From contig OX463859.1 of the NCBI GenBank assembly GCA_949825065.1, forward strand, positions 4,874,217 to 4,938,216: 64,000 nucleotides of DNA. Reading direction: 5' to 3'. Shown here one piece after another: positions 45,326 through 56,300 of this stretch. Below the pieces are notes generated by a model. That model was not told the DNA's origin. It did no database searches and saw only the letters and a list, made by a program, of their open reading frames with translations. A program made the position numbers and the translations under genes. The DNA comes from Odontocerum albicorne (Eukaryota > Arthropoda > Insecta > Trichoptera > Odontoceridae). The stretch's first letter is position 1. The number at the start of each line of letters is the position of its first letter.

Positions 45326-47145
45326 GATAGTTTTATGTAATTTGTTTGATGAATGATTATGAGAAATAATAAGACGTTAAATACTTGTATGCATGTGATG
45401 TTATATAAATGATATTACATACGAATATACATATATTTGTGGATGTGCGATGTCACACACGCTTATATATATTAGATGGGTGGTGAGAAAGAAATGGAGG
45501 TGAGATGATGGTGAGTAAATCATAGGATGTTGTATATAAATATGGGTATTTGGGGAGACGTGTGTGACTTTTAAAAATATATTAATACATAAATATGGGA
45601 AATACGCGATTGACTATGGTGGGAGGCTGTCGTCTGCCGCTTGAGGAGTCGGTGTCGGTGTATAAATAGGTGTAGAAAATGGTGTAGAGAAAGGTGTAGA
45701 AAATGGTGTAGAAGACGGGGGGGTATTCAGAGTGACGGGGTCATTTGCAGTTGGGGGGGCGTTTGCGGGTGGGCGGGTGCGGAGAATAGATTTTGGACGT
45801 GGGTGCTTGTAGTTGGTGTTCGCGTTGTAGTTTCCGAGATTTTGTATGACGGGGTTGGGATGTCTTGATATTGAACTGTAAAACCTTTCGGCCAGAGCTC
45901 GCATGTGATCGGGGATAGTTTCGAGTGCGCTGTCCGCGTGGAGTCTAGAGTTACGAACTATGTAGGGCGCGTTTAATATCATGCGGAGGGCTTTGTTTTG
46001 AACGATTTGAATGTGATTTATCGTGGTTACCGGCGCGTAGCCCCATACCGGAAGGGCGTATGTCAATTGCGGTCTGATGATCGATTTATAAAGATGGAGT
46101 TTGGTGCGCGGACTTAATTTACTGAATTTACCGACCAATGGGAATAATGATTTTAAAGTTCCGAGAGCTTTTGCTTTTACAATGAGGGCGTGTTTGCGCC
46201 ACGTGAGTCTACTGTCTAAGGTGAGGCCTAAGTATTTCACGTGGTCGGTCCATGGGACGCTCTGGCCGAAGAGTTTTAGAGTTCTGACGGGTTCGATGTA
46301 TTTTCGTGAGAAGCGGACTGCTGTGCTTTTGGAGGGATTAATTTTGATCTTCCATTCTGTGCACCATTGCTCCAGAATGGGAATGAAGTCTTGCAGTCGG
46401 TTGTGGGAGTCGGACTCGTATTTGGATGATGAGAGGAATGCTGTGTCGTCGGCGTATTGCGCGGTGATACAGTGTGCGTTAGAAAATTGGGGCATATCGC
46501 TCGTATATATATTGTACAGGATGGGGGACAGGAGTGCACCTTGGGGCACACCTGCCAGAATGGGGCGCGGGGAGGAGTTTATTCCGTCTATTTTGACGGA
46601 GAAGGAGCGATTTTCTAGAAAGGAGGCGATGATTTGCACTAGTCTAAGTGGAATACCCGTCTTGTGTAGCTTGTATACGAGTCCGTTGTGCCAGACGGTG
46701 TCGAAGGCTTTGGCCACGTCTAGCGAAAGGAGGGTCGTGAGCCCTTTGGCTCTGAAGGATTTGATAATTTGCTCTACAACGCGAAGAAGTTGATGGTTGG
46801 TCGAGTGCATCGGCATAAATCCGTGTTGCGATTCTGGAATGACGTTGCGCGCGTATATTTCAGTCGAGAGACGGTCGAGGATTAATCTCTTGAGCACTTT
46901 ACCTAGGGTGGAGAGCAGACTGATCGGTCTGTGATTTTCGGGGATGGCGTGGCTTTTGCCCGGTTTGGGGAACATAATGACATCGGCGTTTTTGAACGGG
47001 GTCGGGAAGAATTTGTGTCGAAGGCAGGCGTTGAAGATGGCTGTAATGGTGCAGATGGCTTTTTTAGGGAGTTTTTTGAGAGTGAAATTGTTGATTTTAT
47101 CGGGGCCGGGGGCTTTGCCCCATACCGTATTTTTCGCTTGTTATG
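45326..47145 (-). mobile_element. Jockey-type non-LTR retrotransposon, 5'-truncated
   Basis: An open frame runs from about 47145 to the stop at 45614. Its first 57 codons lie before any ATG. RT motifs in order: GKAPGPDKINNFTL, NHRPISLLSTLGK, LSLDVAKAFDTVWHN (catalytic Asp), AGVPQGALLSPILYNIY, QYADDTAFL (catalytic pair), VKYLGLTLD and LTYALPVWGYAP. The C-terminus is rich in Pro and Thr with three FSTP repeats. The endonuclease half is missing, so it cannot move by itself. A 3' untranslated region follows to about 45326. Its RT frame has no stop or frameshift over about 510 codons, so insertion may be recent. Confidence 0.88.
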
Positions 47146-47360
47146 TGCGGTCAATCGCTCATCGCAAGCGCCTGTTTTCGCCTCTGCCCGCGGTCACAAC
47201 TCGCAAAATGTCACATTTTTCGTAAGTTCTGCGCACGCAGAGGCCGGCCGGTCTGCGATATAGTCTCACGATAACCGCGCACAATGTACATTTCCGTTGC
47301 GGTCGCGACGCCGCACGGACCCCAACAAATATAAACATACGTACAAAGCCAAACAAATAT
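47146..47360. other. GC-rich segment beside the jockey truncation
   Basis: Much richer in G+C and CpG than its surroundings (GCGGTCAATCGC, GAGGCCGGCCGGTCTGCG, GTTGCGGTCGCGACGCCG). It could be the 5' leader of the same jockey element left after an internal deletion, or a host CpG-rich exon or promoter. I cannot decide. Confidence 0.4.
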
Positions 47361-48409
47361 CAAATTATAACTAAGAATCTATATATACCTGAAAACAAAT
47401 ATGAATATGTTTTATGGTGACGCATACGTCCGACACACTAAAAAAAACGAATTCCTGGCATCTAGCAAATATTTTTAGTAACAACTCAACATTTAAACCA
47501 TAGTCTCCTGATATCCAACATATAAAATACCCTGGATAATGAAAAGATGAATAAATTGATTTATGGTGGAGATTCTAATGTCAAGTAGGGAAGTGTCAGA
47601 TCTTGAAGACATGAATCAATCAGAAGATCAACTAATTAGCCTCCGGGTCTAAATAGAAAAAGGAATTTGGAGGATCATCCAAACAGATAGACAAAGAGCG
47701 TGGCTGATGTGTGTTCCATCAACTAACAATAAATAACAAAATCCTGCAAAGTTTACAAGGAAAAGTGAAACCCAGCACATGTATGTTATGTGGTTGTGCA
47801 CAGTTTCAGACTTAAATCAACTGGATATAAAAACCACTTAATTACGTTCATACTATAGATCAGGGGTGGGGAACTTATATCTGACTTAAGATTGCCCACC
47901 ATTGTTGTGATTTGAATAAATATTGGATACATTCATGTTCATTGTGTCAACTGTTTTCTTAAATACATTTTGCATTTTCGTCGTGTAAGAATCATAAATT
48001 TGTATTTTACCAAGTGGAACAACGCTAACGTGATCGAGTTGTACAACTCCAATCCAAGTCAACCCCAATCCAAGTCAGAATGTTGTACAACTCCAATCCA
48101 AGTCAGAATCCAAAATTTTCTAAGTTTTGTTGGACGACACGTTGTTGAAGTTTAAGACATTTTATATATTTTTATAAAACACATAATAAGTATCCTCATC
48201 CAGTTCTTATTTGCACAAACTTTGTACAACATGTCATGCCTATCCTGTATCCATATTGTTATGTTGATTTTTTTAATATCTTTAATTATATACTATAAAT
48301 ACTCGTCATTAACACTGGGGTTTAAAAACATTACAATTTATGTTATTCATGGTTAAAGCATTAACACTGTAGAGGTTTAAATACATTGGAACTTGTTTAG
48401 TCCTACACC
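47361..48409. other. Unassigned sequence with hAT-like end
   Basis: CAGGGGTGGGGAACTTATAT at 47862-47881 looks like a hAT-type terminal repeat without a partner nearby. A short direct repeat (ACAACTCCAATCCAAGTCA) is at about 48041-48110. No gene seen. Confidence 0.4.
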
Positions 48410-48740
48410 GTTTATTCCACTTTGTATAACGGCATAAATCTACCGGTTTCAAGGTTTTCGCCTCTTCATCAGGGGAGCACAAACAGTCATCAGGGGAGCA
48501 CAAACAATCATCATGGGAGCACAAATAGTCATCGGGGAGCACAAACAGTCATCAGGGGAGCACAAACAATCATCATGGGAGCACAAATAGTCATCAGGGA
48601 GCACAAAAAGTCATCAGGGGAGCACAAACAGTCATCAGGGAAGCACAAACAGTCATCATGGGAGCACAAATAGTCATCAGGGAGCACAAACAGTCATCAG
48701 GGGAGCACAAAAAGGGATCAGAGGAACACAAACAGTCTAT
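48410..48740. repeat. 21-bp minisatellite grown from a dispersed repeat tail
   Basis: The left part (48410-48485) is the dispersed tail (TTTATTCCACTTTGTATAAC, TCTACCGGTTTCAAGG, CTTCATCAGGGGAGCAC). From there AGTCATCAGGGGAGCACAAA plus C repeats about 13 times to 48740, with ATCATGGGAGCAC variants. Confidence 0.88.
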
Positions 48741-49186
48741 ATTTATTTGCTTACTATGCCATTAATTATTAATTTGCTTAAATGTTTAAAAATTTATAAT
48801 TTTTCTGTCAAATAAAGCTTGAATCTAATATAAATTCATTTTTAATAAACCTGGTTTGTTTATTTTTTTCTATATTTTTAAAGCGCGAGTAAAAACTTAC
48901 TATACTTATCTCGTTTACTGAAGATAAAATATCACGTCGTCTTGTTTATTAATTTTCGTTAATAATTCCAAAGGGGTGAGGCGCACACAAGGGTTTATTG
49001 TTCAATGTCCCGACATGACGAGAGGTCCACAAGAATTCTAAAATTGCATCATGCAATTTATCTGTCCATAATGATATATCTAACTTTTTATTGACAAATA
49101 CGCCAAACTTTATCAAAATACTCGAGATTTTTTCAAGACGAAAACGGTTTCCGAATGCCGGGAATTTTCCAATACGCTAGAACGAC

Positions 49187-49375
49187 CTCCGTGGCCTGGT
49201 GGTAAGACACTTGTCTGCCGATCCGGAGGTTGCGGGTTCGATCCCAGCTGGAACACAGAATTTCTTAAATAGGATTCCAGTCTGGTTAATACTTAGGGCC
49301 TATAAAAACATATTTCTGGTTGGTTGGAAGAGATTGCCACATGGCAATAAACTCGCCAGGTAAAAAAAAAAAAAA
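49187..49375 (+). repeat. tRNA-derived SINE, copy 2
   Basis: Full-length match to 421-610: CTCCGTGGCCTGGTGGTAAG, GGTTGCGGGTTCGATCCCAG, GGATTCCAGTCTGGTTAATA, and a 3' A tail at 49362-49374. The B-box region is better preserved here than in copy 1. Confidence 0.78.
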
Positions 49376-50084
49376 GCTGAAGCAGACAGCACCTTCGAGA
49401 TTTCATTATCTAGATGTCACGTACATTTTTAAGTGCGTCTAATTGATGTTTCTTAAATGCGACCCTATTAAGTTACATCTAACTTAATGCAGCCTTCCAA
49501 CATGAAAAGGTTTTCCACCTCTGCTTAAGATACTTAATCGGTTTTCTTTATCAAATATGAGTCAAACATTTAAATTCACTTTTATCACTTAATCATAAAA
49601 GGGATAAATTATACTAAGCCTTTGTTCAAAATCAATCAATTATTCACCTGAAAAGGTACAGTCAATCCTCGACTTTGGTACAAATGATGATCATTGCTGT
49701 ATTTGTATAGATGACGCCTTTAGGCAGTTTACAGCTTTCCCTACCCTCGGGGCCCCAGTCAAAACGTCATTGAAAAAATACTTACTTTTTCCGATTCTGA
49801 TGATGACCTTGGATGACGACATATTTCGCGCTACACAACAAACTACCACGTTTTACGTCTGACTTTCTTCAGAGCAAATGGAACTACGATTTCATTGTCG
49901 TTTACATTTTCTATAATGTCCAGCGTTTAAACTGCGTGGCTGCGCTGTAACACAATGGACTTCCGTGTGCAAGGTCACCGTTTTGTACCGTTGTGGTACT
50001 CCCGTCGAATGACACTGACATTTATTTTACCTAGTATTCGGAGGTACAAGAACACCTCCGAATACTATATGATGAAGTCCTCAG
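49376..50084. other. Unassigned sequence
   Basis: No gene recognised. A short inverted repeat (ATTCGGAGGTACAAGAACAC and its CCTCCGAAT partner) lies at about 50036-50064. Confidence 0.4.
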
Positions 50085-50230
50085 TGAGATACAGGCAAAA
50101 GCCTAGTTAAAGACAACAAACCCAGACCCATTAAAATTGTTTGTCCAAATTAAATTGTAGTTGTTTTTTCGCTAATTGTGTATTTATAAATTTTTTTGTC
50201 ATATGTAAATAAATAAATTAAATAAAACCT
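50085..50230 (+). repeat. Dispersed repeat (same as 25690-26367), short copy
   Basis: CCTCAGTGAGATACAGGCAA, AACAAACCCAGACCCATTAA and a terminal AAATAAATAAATT tail. Confidence 0.6.
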
Positions 50231-50269
50231 ATGACTCCGGTCATACATACTCTTTAAAAAAAAAAGCAT

Positions 50270-50480
50270 GCCAGTGTGCTTCGATCGTATCCCTTCGGTG
50301 TGCCATAGGATCTAGTACAGCGGCATAGCTGATGAGTTTGCTGGTGCGCAGTGGCTCACTCCCTTAAAAAAAACAAGCTCCACGGTACAGCTTCACTTTT
50401 CAGCTGAGTTGACTTTGGGGGGCAAGGGGATGCTCGACTACGAGGCTCAACAACGACGACAAGAATCTCTTACGAAAATG
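50270..50480 (-). mobile_element. Fragment of the hairpin/tRNA-like dispersed element, copy 2
   Basis: CTCGACTACGAGGCTCAACA and ACGACGACAA are the inverse of words at about 35590-35660. Other parts match only loosely. Confidence 0.45.
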
Positions 50481-50749
50481 TGATGGCATATGTATGGGTA
50501 ATATATACTACGGTTAGCCAATGGTCATGGTTTGTAGATGCCCATCACACAGCTTCGTGATGATTTCATGTACATGGATGGTTTATCCAATGGGAAAGGT
50601 GATTGATAATATTTTGGGGGTCGATAAATGAGTTAACTAGCCACGTATTTAAGCTATCTTCCGTTAAATTTTCAAAGCGCTGGCATCGCTGGTTCATTCG
50701 TAATAACGTAACAATTGATAATACCTTCTGAGTCTCGGTCGGAAAAGGA

Positions 50750-51660
50750 ACAATGGAGCAACGTGCCAACATTAAGTTTTGTTTGAAATTGGGTAAAGTA
50801 CCACAGAAACATTTGAATTCATTCAAAATGTTTGTAGTAGTGAAGCAATAACTGATTATGGTAGTGAAGCAAGATTTCGTGATGGTAGGAGAGCATTGAA
50901 GATGATTCACGGCCTGTGACATCATTGACAGTTCGAATTGACGAAAATGTTTAAAAGTGGTTGAAATTTTTCAAAATGATCGTTTTGCGTCTACTAGGCT
51001 CGTTGAGGAGTTCACTGGAATTCCTAAATCCACTTTAAACTCATTTTAATGGAAAATTTGGGCAAACGAAAGGTCGACTGACGATCAAAAAGTTTGTAGA
51101 CTGGAGCACTGCGGAGACATGAAAAGAGCGGTTGATATGGAGCCAGACTTCATGTCAAGCATTGTCACAGGCGATGAAACATTATGTTTTTAGTATCAGC
51201 CACTTATAAATCACCAGAGCTCGTAATGGAAGGAAAAAAGTGCGCATGAATCAGACTCTGCTCACCGTTTTCTTTGATTCCAAAGGAATTATCCATTAGA
51301 GATCCACGCCAGAAGGTCAAATGGTGAACGTCGATGTGTAGTTGGATGTTTTCAATCGTTTATGGGCCAGGATTTTTCGAGTTCGATACGAATATCGGGA
51401 AAAGGGGGTATGGTCTTTATTGCACGAAAATGCAAATTCTCTTAATTATAAGTGTGTTTGCACAGGTTTGTTTACATGGTTCTCAACAAGTTGTTATTTA
51501 ATTATTCTCCCACATCGGAACCGGGGTGAAATGCTATACTGGGAGAGAATTGAGAAGCTGTCGTCAACTTTTCCTGGAAACCTACCTCAGAGATGGAAAA
51601 ATTTACAGCTTGTTCGCGGAAACTCTATTTACAAGATCCGTCCATAAATTAATGCGTATT
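50750..51660 (+). pseudogene. Degenerate mariner-like transposase
   Basis: Decayed reading from about 50754: MEQRANIKFCLKLGKVPQKH, later RLTDDQKV, DMEPDFMSSIVTGDET (first catalytic Asp block), RMNQTLLTVFFDSKGIIH and PEGQMVNVD. Beyond about 51350 similarity is lost, with foreign sequence and stops. The pattern matches a Tc1/mariner-superfamily transposase. Several stops and indels show it is dead, and no terminal repeats were found. Confidence 0.72.
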
Positions 51661-51763
51661 TTTGAGAAATTTTGAAACAATAAAAATAAAACACATTTAA
51701 ATCAATGATATATTTTAATTCATTATCAACAAATTGCTACAATCTAAGTATTTTAAGTATATA

Positions 51764-53051
51764 TTAGGTCCTTACAAATGAAATTGGCGTTTTGCCGTAC
51801 TGGCAACTTTGATCTCAAATATCTTCTCTTTGGTAAGGTATACCAAATTCAAATTTATACAGCTATTTACTCAAGTATTTGTGTTTCGAAAATTATAATT
51901 CATTTGTTTTTTCCTCAATTGTTTTTTTTTCTTTGCGTCACTCAGTTTACAAAATGGAAAACTTGAAATATCGCGTTATTTACGAGTACGAGTTCCACCG
52001 TGGCACCAGTGCTGCAGAAACGGCTCGAAGGATTAATGATGTGTATGGCGACGGTGCCGCAAAAGAAAACACAGTGCGTTTTTGGTTCCAACGTTTTCGT
52101 TCTGGAAATTTCGACCTGCATAACAAGCCCCGTGGACGGCCGGAGACCAAAGTTGATAATGAAGAATTGAAGGCTATTGTGGAAGCGGATCCATCGCAAA
52201 CCACGTCCGAGTTAGCTGCAGGCTGCGGTGTTAGTGATAAAACTGTTTTAATCCACTTGAAGCAAATTGGGTAGGTGAAAAAGCTTGAAAGGTGGGTACC
52301 TCACGAATTGAGTGAAGCAAATCAACAAACGCGCGTTGACTGCTGCGTTGCATTACTCAACCGGCACAATAATGAAGGGATTTTGAATCGAATCATTACC
52401 TGTGATGAAAAGTGGATCCTGTATGATAATCGGAAGCGCTCATCGCAATGGCTGAACCCTGCCGAACCAGCCAAACCATGCTCCAAGCGAAAATTGACTC
52501 CAAAAAAGTTACTTGTGAGCGTTTGGTGGACTAGTGCTGGTGTCGTTCACTACAGCTTTCTTAAATCTGGCCAGACGATTACGGCAGATGTCTATTGTCA
52601 GCAACTGCAAACCATGATGGAAAAGCTAGCTGCTAAACAACCGAGGCTGGTTAATCGCTCTAGGCCACTGCTGCTTCATGATAACGCTAGACCACACACT
52701 GCACAACAGACGGCTACCAAATTAGAAGAGCTTCAATTGGAATGTCTAAGACATCCACCGTACTCTCCGGACCTTGCCCCAACAGATTACTATTTTTTTC
52801 GAAATTTGGATAACTTCTTGCAAGGGAAAAAATTCAACTCCGATGGGGCAGTCCAAACCGACTTCAAAGATTTTATTGATTCCCGTCCGAATGGTTTTTT
52901 TAGTAAAGGGATCGATGAACTACCTATGAGATGGCAAAAGTGCATAGATAGCAATGGTACATACTTTGATTAAATAAATATATCATATTAAAAAAAAATC
53001 AACTTTATGTTCCTCCCAAACAAAACGCCAATTTCATATGTAAGGACCTAA
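51764..53051 (+). mobile_element. Near-intact mariner transposon
   Basis: 1288 bp, flanked by TA on both sides. Terminal inverted repeats are TTAGGTCCTTACA, then ATGAAATTGGCGTTTTG, with a single mismatch over about 30 bp. Size and ends are those of a complete mariner element. It contains the transposase at 51954-52973. Confidence 0.93.
51954..52973 (+). pseudogene. Mariner transposase with one premature stop
   Basis: 340 codons including the stop, close to the usual 345 residues. It would cut and paste the element by binding its terminal repeats. Order: N-terminal helix-turn-helix region (RGTSAAETARRINDVYGDGA), NKPRGRPETKVD linker, second HTH (TSELAAGCGVSDKTVL), WVPHEL, then the DD34D catalytic set: TCDEKWI, LLHDNARPHTA and SPDLAPTDYYFF, with 34 residues between the second and third Asp. 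It ends GTYFD. The only visible defect is TAG at 52272-52274 (codon 107), a lysine position in relatives, between the DNA-binding and catalytic halves. The motif set resembles the mellifera/cecropia-like mariners, but I have not tested the subfamily. Confidence 0.92.
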
Positions 53052-53313
53052 TATTTGAATATTACAAGTCATAAATATTAGCGAAATGTTTATTGTTTTC
53101 TTTTCTAAAGTAGTATTAGACTTGATCCATCCTTGGTATACTTTAAGAAGTGACTAAAAAACTCTAGTAAGTAATATAATTAGTAATTCGTGTAATTTTT
53201 CTTATGGTAACATCATTATATATCACAAAGAAAGAATAGTTTTTATTTTTTATTTATAACATACACAGTGAGATTTTTGTGTCTTGAATGGTCCTGAATA
53301 TGAGGCTGCATGA

Positions 53314-53373
53314 TCAATAACGCCAGTGAAACTGATGTAATATGATCATATATGTTGTCATAGCCCCTATCAT
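53314..53373 (-). CDS. Receptor D exon 4 (TM7 end and stop)
   Basis: 60 bp, 19 residues plus TGA. Acceptor CAG at 53374-53376. Confidence 0.92.
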   Translation of the reverse strand: MIGAMTTYMIILHQFHWRY

Positions 53374-56300
53374 CTGTAAAAGTAAAATAAAACCATAAAT
53401 GAGAGACTGGAAGAATCTATCTGTAAAGTCCAGAAAATATAATACAACAAGCAACATGCACATTAGACGTAAATAAGTGTAGAACTTTGAGGTCAATTTC
53501 GTCTTCATCGAACAAATAGATTGTTCATAATCGATCCAACAAGGCGTGATATAATAAAGTTTTAGCCATCAATGGTTCTGTGACATAACATAATCCACCT
53601 CTTAGTATAAAAATCTACAAAGATTTCTTAGTAGTTCGTCTTTCTTTTGCAAATTTTCTACGGTTTTCTAACCAAATCTAATGACTGGAAGGTTACTAGT
53701 AAAATATATTCACCTACCAACTTTTTATCCTTACACTTGACTTGTTATGTTTTTAATCGATTAATAATAGTGGCTTTGAATCCTGAGTTAGAGCGCCCTT
53801 AAGGAGAGTGCTCTCTAAACGGCGCCATATAAATTGTCTTTGATAATTTTTGTTACTCCAGATTACTAATGATTATTGCACAACTTTGGTCAATTTATCA
53901 TACTGATGTAATGGCGTGTTTGTATGCGCATGTGGTATTGTATGATCTGTGTATATGTGCTGAGAATATATTGTCGTCATTGCTGGGTCTCGTAGTCAAG
54001 GATCCCTTCACCATTTCAACATCAATTAAGTTGGAAAGCGAAGCTTTTTTTTTTAAAGTGAGTGAACCATTGCACACCAAAAAACTAACTGTCCACACCG
54101 GTTTACTGGATTTGATGGTACACCGAAGTGAGGCGATTGGAGCACACATGTATATTTTTATCTCCTTTTTTGACACTTGCCTTACTGTGCTAAACAATTC
54201 CGCCAGCCACTGTGCTGGACGCTCAGCATCCAGTGAAAAATGTATGTTTTAATGTATATATATGATCGAAGTCATAAGTATTCTTATATCCCTGTATACT
54301 TTGTCGAAAAAAGACCTTTGTAATTCGAAGGGTAACACGGCGTGGGGTACAAACCAGCGACCTTCAGTACGGAAGTTCAGTGGATTACAGCGAGGCCATA
54401 CACCTCTGAATGGAATGTCTGGCGTGTTGATGTATGACGGATCATTAAATATAGGTATTCATTCATTCATTCGTGTGTCCCTCCTCGACATACCCGAATT
54501 GGTTAATACGAATATATTGAAGGAAATGGCTGAGAAATAACTCTGTCTTCGGCCCCGCTACTTGAGTCTTCAGGTTCAGAACAACTGGAGTAGGCATGTA
54601 GCTCACAGTTCGTCAGATTGATCTAGGGTTTTGTGCATCTATCTAAGGTATTGGGAACTCTTGATCTAGGGTATTGTGCATATTAGAAATCCGGAGAATA
54701 TCGTTTAAAGGATGAATTATTTACAAAAATGTTTACTACATGTCAGTAATGTGTCCTTTTTTGGAAGAGGTATAAATCACGTGAAAAAATGGGACCGGAA
54801 CTCAACGTAAGTCTTGTTTATCAATTTAGAACACAGGATAGGGATGCAACGCGTTAATCTCAGACGACGCTCCAAGAGTGCCTTTGGAGGTACAAATTGG
54901 ATTTTAAAAAATCTGGCTGTAACTCTCAGTTTTTCGGAAATGGAGGTTTTAGTTCACCTTGTCAATCATGGACAGTTCTTCGAACATTGAGGCTTTAGTT
55001 CACCTTGTCATTCATGGACAGTTCTTCGGAAATGGAGGCTTTAGTTCACCTTGTCATTCATGGACAGTTCTTCGGAAATGGAGGCTTTAGTTCACCTTGT
55101 CATTCATGGACAGTTCTTCGGAAGTGAAGGCTTTATTTCACCTTGTCATTCATGGACAGTTCTTAGGAAATGGAGGCTTTAGTTCACCTTGTCATTCATG
55201 GACAGTTCTTCGGAAATTGAGGCTTTAGTTCACCTTGTCATTCATGGACAGTTCTTCGGAAATGGAGGCTTTATTTCACCTTGTCATTCATGGACAGTTC
55301 TTAGGAAATGGAGGCTTTAGTTCACCTTGTCATTCATGGACAGTTCTTAGGAAATGGAGGCTTTAGTTCACCTTGTCATTCATGGACAGTTCTTCGGAAA
55401 TGGAGGCTTTAGTTCACCTTGTCATTCATGGACAGTTCTTCGGAAATGGAGGCTTTAGTTCACCTTGTCATTCATGGACAGTTCTTCGGAAATGGAGACT
55501 TAAGTTCACCTTGTCATTCATGGACAGTTCTTAGGAAATGGAGGCTTTAGTTCACCTTGTCATTCATGAGCAAAGGCAAGGACTAAGACGTAGAAAATAG
55601 TAAAGGTTTCTTTAACATATTTCTGGTCGGTTGGAAGAGATTACCGCCAAGTTGAACAGTAAGTAACATAAGTATAGTATAAAATAAAATATAACTATAT
55701 ACTCACTGTAAAATAAAGATTGTTATTGATAACAAATAATCCATGTGCGGTAAATTGCGGCCATACATGAGACATATGCAATGAAAAACGATGTAACTGT
55801 AAAGTAAAAAAAAACATTGTTGGAGAATACATATTCCACTAGTTTAAAATACTTTTCGGGATCGTTGATATGTTGAATCGATTTAAATAATAGCTGCAAT
55901 AAAAAAGGCGTTGTACTCTTCATTTTCAAGGCAATATCAAAAAACATTACCGAATCTACTCGTAGTAAGCAAGGGCAGGCAGGCAGCAGAGTTATAATTT
56001 TTTTTTTTTAATACTTACGGATGCCACGTGTTTCGTCTTTTATGTCAGTGATTACGTTTTCCACTGCTGTGTCATGTGTGTGTGGAGTATTTATCTATGT
56101 ATAATTTAAGCCTGAGAGCGCTACGAGAAAAAAATATAATTGTCTATCTAGTGCTGAGATATATTTACGATTTGGACGTTCGTGATAAATATTTATTTTA
56201 AACAACAAAAAAACAAAAAACAAATATTTTTACAACATAAATATATTTTAGAATATGTACCCTTGTATTCTAAATGAATGATATTCATTTATAATACAAG

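Noticed and set aside
46101..46793. 230-codon plus-strand frame
   Set aside because: It is the antisense shadow of the jockey RT, whose minus-strand frame has ordered catalytic motifs.
53869..54252. 127-codon plus-strand frame
   Set aside because: It overlaps the dispersed hairpin element inside receptor D intron 3 and lacks any domain.
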